Of a stretch of 41,069 nucleotides of DNA, positions 8,611 through 17,793 are shown in pieces; positions within the stretch are counted from its first letter, which is position 1, and each line of letters starts with the position of its first letter. Location of the stretch: the NCBI GenBank assembly GCA_013697005.1, contig JACCXM010000002.1, positions 1-41,069 on the forward strand, read 5' to 3'. Position numbers and translations under genes: made by a program. The stretch comes from Chloroflexia bacterium (GTDB lineage Bacteria > Chloroflexota > Chloroflexia > Thermomicrobiales > UBA6265). A model generated the notes under the pieces. That model saw only the letters and a program-made list of their open reading frames with translations, was not told the origin of the DNA and did no database searches.

Positions 8611-10962
8611 TCAAATGAGATCGTGGCGGAGGGCAAATGTGGCGGCTGCTGTGCGCGACTCCACGCCAAGTTTGGTGAGGATGGCGGTCACATGGTTGCG
8701 GACGGTCTTGTGGCTGATGAAGAGGATCGCGGCGATCCGCGGATTCGTGTGCCCCTCGACGACGTAGCGCAGGACTTCGCGTTCCCTTGGCGTCAATCCG
8801 AAGGGTGACTCAGTGACTCCATGATCTGCCGGATCGTTAACCGGTGTCACGATGAACCCAGCGGTCTCGGCGATGATGTCGTCGAGCGGCGCGCCAGCAC
8901 CGGCGGCCCATACCGCTTCGAATGCTGGCTCGCCAAGTGCGTCCAGCGCCGCGGCGGCAGCCTGATCTCGGACCGCAGGATCCCCAAAAAACGTCGGCGC
9001 CCCGACCATGTTTCGCAGCGTCTGGGCCGCGCCGAGAAACCGCGCCGCCCACTTTGCCTGTCCCATACCGCCGAGCGCCACGGCCAGGGACTCGAGACTC
9101 GCTCCGACGTAGAGCCGCTCTCCCAGAGCGTGGTAACTCTTGACGGCGCTCGCGTGGAGCGGCGCCGCCCGTTCCGCATCGCCTTGCGCCATCCTGATCC
9201 AACCGAGACTGAGCAGCGATGCGGCGAGGCCGTACTCGTGGCCGATGTCGCGGAAGAGCGCGAGGTTCTCCGTGCAAAGCGCCTCGGCCCGGGGCAGATC
9301 ACCCTGAACCTGCGCGATCTTGGCCAGGCACATGGTGAGCATCCCGGCGTCCCCGCGGCGGCCAAGTGCTTCGTACAGCATCTTGCCCTCCTGGGCCGCT
9401 TTGACCGCGAGCGCGAGATCTCCCAGGTCGAGGGCCATGTACGCCTGGGCCAATCGGGCCAGGGCCAGTCCCGCTCGGTCAGCCGTCCCTTCCACCAGCG
9501 GCAGCGCCTGGTTTAACGCGGCAATAGCCCGCTCGCGGTCATCCTGGGGCCAAGCCAGAATCGCCACACCAGTGAGCGTCTTGGCGCGCAGCGCGGGAGG
9601 GGCGCCATCGGTCAGGGGGAGCACTCGCTCCAACCACTCCCGTCCTTCGCTGAGGTGCCCGCGGGTGTACCAGAAGCGCAGCAGCGCGCTGGCCAGGCGC
9701 AGCGCTTCCTCTCCCGCTCCCGCATCAACCAGCCAGGCAAGTGCCGCTCGCAGATTGTCGTGCTCGCCCTCCACCAGATCGAGACAGCGAACTTGGTCGC
9801 GCCCGCCGTAGAGCTCCGGTTCAGCGTCTTCCGCCAGTGCCAGATACCAGGCCGCGTGGCGCCCGCAGGACTCCCCTATCTCGCCGTGAGCCGCCAATTG
9901 CTCGAGCGCGAACTCACGAATCGTCTCGAGCATGGTGAAACGTGGTTCACCGTCGTTCCCCTTGAGGGGTGCAATAAGGCTCGCCTCGACCAGGGACGTA
10001 AGAAGGCCGAGCACCGGCGGATCGACTGGTGCGGAATGAATAGCTGGACTCGGACTGGCGACAGCCGCGGCCGCCTCCAGGGTGAAACCGCCGGCGAAAA
10101 CCCCGAGCCGGCGAAACATCGCGTGTTCGGCTGGACCGAGGAGATCGCAGCTCCAGGCGATGGCGTCGCGCATCGTGCGCAACCGGAGCGGCTGGTCGCG
10201 CGGTCCGTCCGTCAGGAGCAGGAGACGATTGGCGATACGGGCACGGAGCCAATCCGGAGTGAATACACGAATTCTCGCCGCGGCCAGCTCGATGGCCAGA
10301 GGCAGCCCGTCGAGACGAACGCAGATCTCGGCGACGTCGGCCGCATTCTCTTTCGTGAGCGTGAACGCCGGGTTGACGGCAGTCGCGCGCTGAACGAAGA
10401 GCACGATCCCGTCGATTTGCGCCAACTCGTCCAAAGGAGGCAAATGTCGGGGATCCGGGAGCGCCAATGGCGGGATTGGGTAGTCGCACTCGTCGCTCAG
10501 CCGCAACACCGTCCGGCTGGTCACCAGAATCTTCAGCCGAGGACACGTGGTCAACAGATCGGCGACCAACGGGGCCGCTTCGAGGATGTGCTCGAAGTTG
10601 TCGAGCACGAGCAGAAGCTCCTTGTCCAGGAGCAACGCTCGCAGACCCTCCACCGGCGATCGCCCGCCGATCTCCAGAACGCCCAGTGCTTGCGCCAGGG
10701 TTGCTGCCACGAGTTCCGGTTCGCGGACCGCGGCAAGAGTGACAACCGAAGTCCCGTGGGCGAAGTGGTCGCCGAGTTCGGCCACGACCTGCCAGGCAAG
10801 GCGAGTCTTGCCGACACCGCCGGGTCCAGTCAGCGTCAGCAGTGGGACGTCGTCGCGCAGGAGTAGATCGCATACCTCAGCGACTTCCCGGCCGCGGCCG
10901 ACGAGCGGCGTACGAGAGAGGGGCAGGTTTGCACCAGCTGGAAAGCGCAAGGCGGCGACCAT
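8611..10962 (-). CDS. ATPase-TPR transcriptional regulator with LuxR-type C-terminal HTH
   Basis: P-loop LTGPGGVGKTRLAWQV; VLDNFEHIL; C-terminal LTPREREVLRYVVEGHTNPRIAAILFISHKTVRNHVTAILTKLGV. Confidence 0.92.
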   Translation of the reverse strand: MVAALRFPAGANLPLSRTPLVGRGREVAEVCDLLLRDDVPLLTLTGPGGVGKTRLAWQVVAELGDHFAHGTSVVTLAAVREPELVAATLAQALGVLEIGGRSPVEGLRALLLDKELLLVLDNFEHILEAAPLVADLLTTCPRLKILVTSRTVLRLSDECDYPIPPLALPDPRHLPPLDELAQIDGIVLFVQRATAVNPAFTLTKENAADVAEICVRLDGLPLAIELAAARIRVFTPDWLRARIANRLLLLTDGPRDQPLRLRTMRDAIAWSCDLLGPAEHAMFRRLGVFAGGFTLEAAAAVASPSPAIHSAPVDPPVLGLLTSLVEASLIAPLKGNDGEPRFTMLETIREFALEQLAAHGEIGESCGRHAAWYLALAEDAEPELYGGRDQVRCLDLVEGEHDNLRAALAWLVDAGAGEEALRLASALLRFWYTRGHLSEGREWLERVLPLTDGAPPALRAKTLTGVAILAWPQDDRERAIAALNQALPLVEGTADRAGLALARLAQAYMALDLGDLALAVKAAQEGKMLYEALGRRGDAGMLTMCLAKIAQVQGDLPRAEALCTENLALFRDIGHEYGLAASLLSLGWIRMAQGDAERAAPLHASAVKSYHALGERLYVGASLESLAVALGGMGQAKWAARFLGAAQTLRNMVGAPTFFGDPAVRDQAAAAALDALGEPAFEAVWAAGAGAPLDDIIAETAGFIVTPVNDPADHGVTESPFGLTPREREVLRYVVEGHTNPRIAAILFISHKTVRNHVTAILTKLGVESRTAAATFALRHDLI

Positions 10963-11042
10963 GGCAAAACCTCGATGTAGGGACTGACGATCGCGGGGAA
11001 TGATGGCCAGCCGGTGAGCTACCGTCAAACCAACACAAACCA

Positions 11043-11071
11043 TTGACAGGGCGAATGGACGCTCATAGGCT
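11043..11071 (+). promoter_or_regulatory. Promoter TTGACA-N17-TAGGCT
   Basis: TTGACA 11043-11048, 17-nt spacer, TAGGCT 11066-11071, in the intergenic region diverging from the LuxR-type regulator. Confidence 0.6.
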
Positions 11072-11136
11072 TCGGCACGCACAGAATTGGCAACTTGCCG
11101 GCATTGGTGATCAGCCTGGTCAAGGATGAATCGACC

Positions 11137-12000
11137 GTGAGCGCGACAGGACCGACCACATATCGGAGCCTATCGGCGAAAGGGATCCGCCGCTTCGATC
11201 CCGCCACGGCGCTGACGCACATGGTCCTTATTGCCGCCTGCCTGACGATCCTGCTGCCAATCCTCTGGACGGCGCGGACGTCATTGGCGAACCGGCGCAT
11301 CGCTTATGACCCGGCGACGCTATTGTTCACGCCGACGCTCGACAACTACGCCAAGATCTTCGTCGAGGAAACCTTTCTCAAATACTTCTGGAACTCGCTA
11401 TGGATCGGCATCGTGTCGGCGGCATTCAGTCTCGCGGTCGGGTCGCTTGCCGCCTATTCGATCGCCCGCTTCCGCACCGGCGGCCAGCCATTCAGTCTCT
11501 CCGTGCTCGGCACCCAGATGCTGCCGCCCGTCGCCCTCGTCATCCCCTTCTATCTGCTGGCGCAGCGTTTCGGGCTACTCGACAGGGGCTGGGCGCTGGC
11601 GCTCGTCTATCTGTCGTTCAATTTACCGTTCGTGGTCTGGATTCTGATCGGCTTTTTCCAGGGGATACCTCGTGAGTTGGAAGAAGCGGCGTTAGTCGAT
11701 GGCAGCGGCCGCCTCGGCGCGTTCTGGCGGATCATCGTTCCGCTTTCGCTACCGGGGATGCTGGCCGCCGGAGTCTTCGCCTTTGTCCTCTCCTGGAACG
11801 AGTTTCTCTTCGCCTTGGTGCTCACCGGGCGCAATTCGAAGACGCTGCCGGTGGCGCTGGCGGGGCTGATGTCGTCCCAAGGGGATCAGATCGGGGCCAT
11901 CTGCGCCGCCGCGGTCGCTATGATCGCCCCCATCGTGGCGCTGACCTGGGTCATCCAGCGCTTCCTGGTCAGTGGCCTGACCTTTGGCGCGGTGAAGTAG
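11137..12000 (+). CDS. ABC transporter permease, MalG-like (carbohydrate type)
   Basis: Six-TM type protein with EAA motif ELEEAALVDGSGRLGAFWRIIVPLSLPG. Start uncertain (TTG 11095 or GTG 11137; AAGGA upstream favours GTG). Confidence 0.9.
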   Translation: MSATGPTTYRSLSAKGIRRFDPATALTHMVLIAACLTILLPILWTARTSLANRRIAYDPATLLFTPTLDNYAKIFVEETFLKYFWNSLWIGIVSAAFSLAVGSLAAYSIARFRTGGQPFSLSVLGTQMLPPVALVIPFYLLAQRFGLLDRGWALALVYLSFNLPFVVWILIGFFQGIPRELEEAALVDGSGRLGAFWRIIVPLSLPGMLAAGVFAFVLSWNEFLFALVLTGRNSKTLPVALAGLMSSQGDQIGAICAAAVAMIAPIVALTWVIQRFLVSGLTFGAVK

Positions 12001-12049
12001 GAGGCAATGTGGAGGAGAAATACCCCCGTCGCCAGTTACCTCCGCCCGA

Positions 12050-12098
12050 TCCCCCATCGCCCTGCGCACAGGGAGAGGGGGGCAGGGGGGTGAGGGTT
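12050..12098. repeat. Dispersed palindrome family B
   Basis: cccccatcgccctgcgcacagggagaggggggcaggggggtgaggg. Confidence 0.8.
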
Positions 12099-12128
12099 CG
12101 TCGTTGGCGTAAGCGAGAGGAGCGGATC

Positions 12129-13505
12129 ATGGCAAACACGACCGGAAATACGATGCTCAGGCACGCCCTGCAGCGGCACATCAACCGCCGCCGGCTGCTG
12201 CAGACTTCCGGAGCGGCCGGGTTGGCGCTCGGGTCAGGGGTGCGCTTGGCTTCCGGTGGCGCGGCACAGGAGGAGATCACCTTCTCCCGCGACTTCGACG
12301 GAACCACCCTCAATCTCCTGATGGAGGACCTTCAGGAGACGACCATCATCGAGGAGATGCTGCCGGAGTTTACCGAGCTGACCGGTATCACCGTCAATTT
12401 CGAGAAGGTCGGCTACGGTGTGATGCACGAGAAGCTCGTGCCCCAGCTCGCGGCCGGTCCCGGCAACGGCACCTACGACGTGCTCGAAGTCGATTTCTAC
12501 TGGGTCTACGAGTTCGCGCGCTCCGGATGGGTCGAAGACCTCGGACAACGCATCGCCGATAGCGGCGGCGCGGTCGTCCTCGACCGCTACATCCCGGCCA
12601 CCCTCGATATCGTCTCCCAGGCGGACGGTAAGACCTGGTACGTCCCGTTCTACGCCTACCCGATGGGACTCATCTATCGCGACGACCTCCTCAACGACGA
12701 GGCGTTCAAGGCCGAGTTCAATGAAGCGACCGGTATGGAGCTGGCGATCCCCGACAGCGTCGAGGGGTACGTCGATCTCGCCAAGGCGATCACCGAGTGG
12801 AAAGGTGAGGAGCTTTATGGCGCGGCGATGACCTCCCAGCAGGTCGACCCGATCGTGATGGAGTTCTGCAACTTCCTCTACAGCGCCGGTGGTGATTACT
12901 ACGATGCCGATCTCACCGCGCCGACGATCAACGACGAAACCGCGGTCAAAGCGGCGCAGCTCTACGTCGATTGCGTCAACCAGGCCGCGCAGCCGGGAGC
13001 CGCCAGCGCCAACTACGACGACTCGATCGCCGTCTACAGTCAGGGCCGAGCCTTCAGCTCGGTCAGCTTCATGTGGATGCTCTCCGTCGTCGATGGCGAC
13101 GAAGAGGCCGTGGCCCAGGGCAAGAACAAGGCGGTCGTGATGCCGGGCGGCACCGGGCTCAGCGGCGCCTGGGGCTGGGGTATCCCGGTCAGTTCTCCGA
13201 ATCCCGATGCTGGGTGGGAGTTCGTGCGCTGGGTCGAATCTTCCGACGTCGCCCGCCGTCGCGCCCTGGCCGGCAGCCTGCCCACCCAGATCGCCCCCTA
13301 TGAGGATGAAGAAATCCTCGCCAAGTATCCCTGGCTGCCGCAGGCGGGCGACATGATCACCCAGGGAAAGGGTTTGCCGGCCGTCACCAAGCAGACCCAG
13401 CTCGTCGAGATCGTCGGCCGCCATCTCGCCGAGGCCGTCGCCGGCGGCGCCACCGCCCAGGAAGGGATGCACGCCGCCGCCGCCGAGTTGGCCGAGCTCT
13501 TGTAG
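12129..13505 (+). CDS. ABC transporter substrate-binding protein, Tat signal, paralog 2
   Basis: NRRRLLQTSGAAGLALGSG; start ATG 12129 after GAGAGGAG; closely similar to the 1519-2886 product. Confidence 0.92.
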   Translation: MANTTGNTMLRHALQRHINRRRLLQTSGAAGLALGSGVRLASGGAAQEEITFSRDFDGTTLNLLMEDLQETTIIEEMLPEFTELTGITVNFEKVGYGVMHEKLVPQLAAGPGNGTYDVLEVDFYWVYEFARSGWVEDLGQRIADSGGAVVLDRYIPATLDIVSQADGKTWYVPFYAYPMGLIYRDDLLNDEAFKAEFNEATGMELAIPDSVEGYVDLAKAITEWKGEELYGAAMTSQQVDPIVMEFCNFLYSAGGDYYDADLTAPTINDETAVKAAQLYVDCVNQAAQPGAASANYDDSIAVYSQGRAFSSVSFMWMLSVVDGDEEAVAQGKNKAVVMPGGTGLSGAWGWGIPVSSPNPDAGWEFVRWVESSDVARRRALAGSLPTQIAPYEDEEILAKYPWLPQAGDMITQGKGLPAVTKQTQLVEIVGRHLAEAVAGGATAQEGMHAAAAELAELL

Positions 13506-13667
13506 GGTGATGGGGTGTTGGGGTGACGGGGTGATAGGGTGATTGGAGAGCGCCGGACTGTCGTTGGGGCGACGCGGGCGTCACCTGCGGCAAATGGCCC
13601 AGATCATAGTCTGGGTCTTTCCGCCCTCGACACCCCATCACCCCATCACCCCATCACCCCATCACCC
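13505..13667. repeat. Family C inverted-repeat element with (CACCCCAT)n tract
   Basis: GGGTGATGGGGTGTTGGGGTGACGGGGTGATAGGG at 13505 onward; caccccatcaccccatcaccccatcaccccatcaccc at 13631-13667. Confidence 0.9.
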
Positions 13668-14543
13668 TCGTCCACGCCCGACCGGCTCTTCCGCTATGGC
13701 ATGACCGTACCCACCATCCTGGCGCTGCTCATCGTCGTCGCCTTTCCGCTCGCGTTCGCGCTCTACGTCTCCTCCCACGATTACGACCTGACGGAAGGGG
13801 GTATCGGCGCCTTCGTCGGGGTGGAAAACTACGCCCGCACCATCGCCGATGAGCTGTTCGCCAACGCGGCTCGAAACACCGCCATCCTGTCAGTCAGTGT
13901 CGTCGCGCTCGAGCTCGTCATCGCCCTCGCACTGTCACTCCTCCTGAACCAGCCAGGATTGCGGTTTCGCAACATCTACCTGGCGATTCTGCTCATCCCG
14001 CTTCTGGTCAGCCCGATCGCGGTCGGGCTCATCTGGCGACTCCTGCTCCATGCCGATCTCGGGGCGGTCAACTGGGCGCTCGGTCTGATCGGGTTACCGG
14101 GGCAGGAATGGCTTTCCGGACAAGCGACGGCGATGCCGGCCATCATCGGTGTCGATGTCTGGCACGAGACCTCGCTGATGATCGTCATCATCCTGGCCGG
14201 GCTGACCGCGCTGCCGCGCGATCCGATCGAGGCGGCGGCGGTCGACGGCGCGAACCGGTGGCAGGCGCTGTGGACCGTCACATTGCCTCTCCTGATGCCG
14301 GTGCTGCTCGTCGCCGTGCTCATCCGCATGATCGCCGCCATGAAGACCTATGACCTGATCTATATCCTCACCCGTGGCGGTCCCGGCAGCGCCACCGAGA
14401 CGATTTCCTATTCGATCTGGAAAAACGCCTTCACCACCCTCGACATGGGCCGTTCCGCGGCCGCGTCATTTCTCCTGCTGGTGGTCATTCTGGCGCTCAC
14501 GGTCGTGCTCGTGCGGGCGATGCGGACCGGCGCCGACGCCTGA
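13539..14543 (+). CDS. ABC transporter permease, MalF-like
   Basis: EAA motif DPIEAAAVDGANRWQALWTVTLPLLMPVL. 5' end overlaps the family C repeat; an ATG at 13701 is an alternative start. Confidence 0.88.
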   Translation: MIGERRTVVGATRASPAANGPDHSLGLSALDTPSPHHPITPSPSSTPDRLFRYGMTVPTILALLIVVAFPLAFALYVSSHDYDLTEGGIGAFVGVENYARTIADELFANAARNTAILSVSVVALELVIALALSLLLNQPGLRFRNIYLAILLIPLLVSPIAVGLIWRLLLHADLGAVNWALGLIGLPGQEWLSGQATAMPAIIGVDVWHETSLMIVIILAGLTALPRDPIEAAAVDGANRWQALWTVTLPLLMPVLLVAVLIRMIAAMKTYDLIYILTRGGPGSATETISYSIWKNAFTTLDMGRSAAASFLLLVVILALTVVLVRAMRTGADA

Positions 14544-14593
14544 CCGCTGACGACGCGTGACGCTCGCGACCCGGTGCTACACTCGGGTTCCTG

Positions 14594-15178
14594 ATGGGGC
14601 GCGAGCCGGCGCCGTATGACGCACGAAGGACGGTCATCGTGGTGGAAGCCGAATCCGAGGCGCAGTCGATCGGCGGTCCAGCGGCCACCCTCACCTCCGA
14701 GGTGATCGAGAAGATTGGGCCAGAAAATCGGCCAGAAGCGGCGACCGAGCTGCTGCGCGCGGAAGCAGGGGACATACAGGGCACAACGGTTGCGATGGAA
14801 CGCGCCGGTGCGGAAAGCGTGTCGGCCGAGCGCGTGATCATGACCAACTCCGGCGCCCGTACCGTCGAGGCCCGCTCGGCGCAGATCGACCGCTCCGGCA
14901 TCCTCGCCGTGACCAGCGAGAAAGCCGTCTTCTACAACTCCTCGGCGATTGCGGTGGCGGTCGAAGAGGCACGCATCGTGCGCAGCCGGGTCTTCATGCT
15001 GAAAACCGGCCATGCCGTCATCGACGGTGGCACCAGGATCGGTATCTATGCGGGACCGGCGGGAGACCTTGTCCGCCCTCTGATCGATCTCCGCGGCGCC
15101 GCCGCCTTTGGCGCCGGGATGGGTGCCATCCTGCTCCTGTTCGGCTCGCTCCTGCGCCGAATGTTTCGCGCGAGGTAA
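14594..15178 (+). CDS. Hypothetical protein, possible beta-solenoid with C-terminal TM anchor
   Basis: 15-16 aa quasi-repeats (GAESVSAERVIMTNSG / ARTVEARSAQIDRSG / ILAVTSEKAVFYNSS / AIAVAVEEARIVRSR) then GAAAFGAGMGAILLLFGSLLRRMFRAR. Confidence 0.7.
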   Translation: MGREPAPYDARRTVIVVEAESEAQSIGGPAATLTSEVIEKIGPENRPEAATELLRAEAGDIQGTTVAMERAGAESVSAERVIMTNSGARTVEARSAQIDRSGILAVTSEKAVFYNSSAIAVAVEEARIVRSRVFMLKTGHAVIDGGTRIGIYAGPAGDLVRPLIDLRGAAAFGAGMGAILLLFGSLLRRMFRAR

Positions 15179-15197
15179 ATCGCCTTCGGAGGCCGCC

Positions 15198-15503
15198 ATG
15201 ACTGTCATTGGGAGACTTGGTTCGTTCATCGTCGGAGGATTGCTCGGTGCCGGCGTCGGCGCCGCGGTCGCGATGCTCGTCGCGCCCCAGAGCGGCGATG
15301 AGTTCGTCGATACCGTCGAACGCCGCGTCGATCAGGTGAAACTTGCCGGTCTTGAGGCTCAGGCGCGCACCGAAGAAGAGCTGATCCGCCGTTTCCGCGC
15401 CGAAACCGGCGATCCTGACGCCCTCCGCGATCAGGAAACCCTCACCCGCGTCGAAACCGCGCAGGCCATCGCCGATCTCGGCATGGCCCCCGGCACGCAC
15501 TGA
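15198..15503 (+). CDS. YtxH-like small membrane protein
   Basis: MTVIGRLGSFIVGGLLGAGVGAAVAMLVAPQSGDEF; SD CGGAGG; start 15198. Confidence 0.75.
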   Translation: MTVIGRLGSFIVGGLLGAGVGAAVAMLVAPQSGDEFVDTVERRVDQVKLAGLEAQARTEEELIRRFRAETGDPDALRDQETLTRVETAQAIADLGMAPGTH

Positions 15504-15518
15504 CACATGGCGTATAGA

Positions 15519-15567
15519 GCCCCTCTCTGCGCACAGGGAGAGGGGTTGGGGTGCGGGTTTCTCAGGG
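15519..15567. repeat. Dispersed palindrome family B
   Basis: gcccctctctgcgcacagggagaggggttggggtgcgggtttctcaggg. Confidence 0.88.
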
Positions 15568-15679
15568 CTTACGGTCAGAGTTTGCCCCCCGGTTAGAGCG
15601 GCCACTTGCACAATATCATCGACCCGGTGACACTCTTGGCACTGGGCACGATGGGAAGCATGAGAGGAGCGGGCGAGCA

Positions 15680-17407
15680 TTGAGCACCACGACAGAACGG
15701 CCGGGGACGAAGCAGGGGACCGGTTTCGACATGCGGCACAAGAGCCGCGTCATTCTCGACGGCAACGACCGCGCCGGCGCCCGCGCCATGCTCAAAGGCA
15801 CCGGGTTCGACGATGAGGATCTCAAGCGCCCGATCATCGGCGTCGCCCACTGCTGGATCGAAACCATGCCGTGCAATCTCAACCAGCGCGATCTCGCCCA
15901 GCACGTCAAAGAGGGAATTCGCGCCGCCGGCGGCACCCCCCAGGAACTGAACACCATCTCCATCTCCGACGGCGTGACGATGGGCACCGAGGGCATGAAG
16001 ACCTCGCTCGTCTCGCGCGAGGTGATCGCCGACTCCGTCGAGCTCGTCGCCCGCGGTCATATGTTCGACGCCGTGATCGGCATCGGCGCCTGCGACAAGA
16101 CCCTTCCCGGTCTGGCGATGGCGCTGGTGCGGCTGAACGTGCCGGGCATCCTGCTCTACAGCGGCTCGATCATGCCAGGTCATTTCCACGGTAAGGAAGT
16201 GACCATCCGCTCCGTCTATGAGGCAATCGGCGCCAATGCCGCCGGCAAGATGAGTGATGAAGACCTGATCGAACTGGAGAACGTCGCCTGTCCCGGCGCC
16301 GGTGCATGCGGCGGCCAGTACACCGCCAATACGATGGCGATGGCGATGGAATTCATCGGTCTCTCGCCGATGGGCTCGGCCTCGCCACCCGCCGTCGATG
16401 GCCGCAAGAATGCGGTCGGCAAAGAAGCGGGCGAGCTGATCATGGATGTCCTCAGCCGTGGTGTCCTGCCGAAGGACATCCTCACCCGCGAGGCGTTCGA
16501 AAACGCCATCGCCGGGGTCGCCACCAGCGGCGGTTCGACCAACAGCGTGCTCCATCTTATCGCCTTGGCACGCGAAGCGGGCATTCCGCTGGACATCGAC
16601 GATTTCGACGAGATTTCGCGCCGCACCCCGCTTTTCTGCGACCTGATGCCGGGCGGACGCTATGCCGCCTTCGATCTCGATCTCGCCGGGGGCACGCCGG
16701 TCGTCGCCAAGCGGATGGTCGATGCCGGAATGGTGCACAACGACGCGATGACCGTCACTGGGGAGACATTCGCCGAAGCCGCCCAGCACGCCAAGGAGAC
16801 TCCCGGTCAGGACGTTGTGCGCCAGATCGGGAACCCCTGCAAGGAGACCGGCGGTCTGGTCATACTCAAGGGCAATATCGCCCCCAACGGCGCGGTGGTG
16901 AAACTCTTCGGCTACGAGCGCGAGCAGCACCGCGGCCCCGCCCGCGTCTTCGATTCCGAGCCTGCCGCGCACGACGCGGTGCTCGCCCGCGAGATCAACC
17001 CAGGCGACGTCGTCGTCATCCGCTACGAGGGTCCGGTTGGCGGACCCGGTATGCAGGAGATGCTGGGTGTCACCGCCTCCATCGTGGGACAGGGGCTGGG
17101 CGACACGGTCGCCCTGGTCACCGATGGCCGCTTCAGTGGGGCGACGAAGGGGCTGATGATCGGCCACGTCGCGCCGGAGGCGGGGATCGGTGGTCCGCTT
17201 GCGGCGGTGAACGAAGGCGACACCATCATCATCGACATCGCCGCGCGTCGCCTCGACGTCGACCTCAGCGACGACGAAATCGCCAAGCGCCTGGCGAATT
17301 GGTCGCCGCCCGCTCCCAAGTACACCAGCGGCGTCCTCGCCAAATACGCCGCCCTCGTCACCCAGGCGGACAACGGCGCGATCATGCGCGTCGGCTTCGA
17401 GCTCTGA
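15680..17407 (+). CDS. ilvD: Dihydroxy-acid dehydratase
   Basis: [69 protein letters not shown]. Probable TTG start at 15680 after GAGAGGAG. Confidence 0.97.
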   Translation: MSTTTERPGTKQGTGFDMRHKSRVILDGNDRAGARAMLKGTGFDDEDLKRPIIGVAHCWIETMPCNLNQRDLAQHVKEGIRAAGGTPQELNTISISDGVTMGTEGMKTSLVSREVIADSVELVARGHMFDAVIGIGACDKTLPGLAMALVRLNVPGILLYSGSIMPGHFHGKEVTIRSVYEAIGANAAGKMSDEDLIELENVACPGAGACGGQYTANTMAMAMEFIGLSPMGSASPPAVDGRKNAVGKEAGELIMDVLSRGVLPKDILTREAFENAIAGVATSGGSTNSVLHLIALAREAGIPLDIDDFDEISRRTPLFCDLMPGGRYAAFDLDLAGGTPVVAKRMVDAGMVHNDAMTVTGETFAEAAQHAKETPGQDVVRQIGNPCKETGGLVILKGNIAPNGAVVKLFGYEREQHRGPARVFDSEPAAHDAVLAREINPGDVVVIRYEGPVGGPGMQEMLGVTASIVGQGLGDTVALVTDGRFSGATKGLMIGHVAPEAGIGGPLAAVNEGDTIIIDIAARRLDVDLSDDEIAKRLANWSPPAPKYTSGVLAKYAALVTQADNGAIMRVGFEL

Positions 17408-17439
17408 CGAGTCGAGGGTCGGAAGTCGGAAGTCGAGAA

Positions 17440-17791
17440 GGGTTGTAGGGGCGACGCCTGCGTCGCCCGCGCGCCACTCACCCAGACCAATCGCTTTGGT
17501 CCGATAGCTGCCGGTTCAGCGCCGCGACACAACGCATGTGTCATTCCGAGTGCACTGCGCAGGCAACGGTGTCATTCCGAGCTTGCGAGGAATCTCGATT
17601 CCAGACGCGAACGTACGCGATGTCCAACAAGATTCCTCTTTCGTCGGAAAGACACGAATGCATGGACGGTGTACTCAGCATGACACCGGTGCGGAGAAGC
17701 GGTACTGAGCCCGCGGACGAACCTGCAAAATCTTGTGTATGGCGAACGTACGCGGCTTCAAGACGAGATTCTTCGTTCCTCAGAATGACAC
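17440..17791. repeat. Repeat island: GTAGGGGCGACGCCTGCGTCGCCC palindrome plus family A (GTGTCATTCCGAG.../...CTCAGAATGACAC) units
   Basis: GTGTCATTCCGAG at 17538 and 17569; inverted arm AGATTCTTCGTTCCTCAGAATGACAC ending 17791; GCGAACGTACGCG at 17607-17619 and 17742-17754. Confidence 0.75.
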
Positions 17792-17793
17792 AT

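Noticed and set aside
9655-10866. 403-aa plus-strand ORF opposite the LuxR-type regulator
   Set aside because: Antisense artefact; the minus-strand ATPase/HTH motifs are clear.
12234-13472. 412-aa minus-strand ORF opposite SBP2
   Set aside because: Antisense artefact mirroring the coding strand; no domain seen.
13631-13667. CRISPR array from repeated ATCACCCC units
   Set aside because: Contiguous octamer tandem with no spacers and no cas genes nearby.
15593-17167. 524-aa minus-strand ORF opposite ilvD
   Set aside because: Antisense GC artefact; ilvD is unambiguous on the plus strand.
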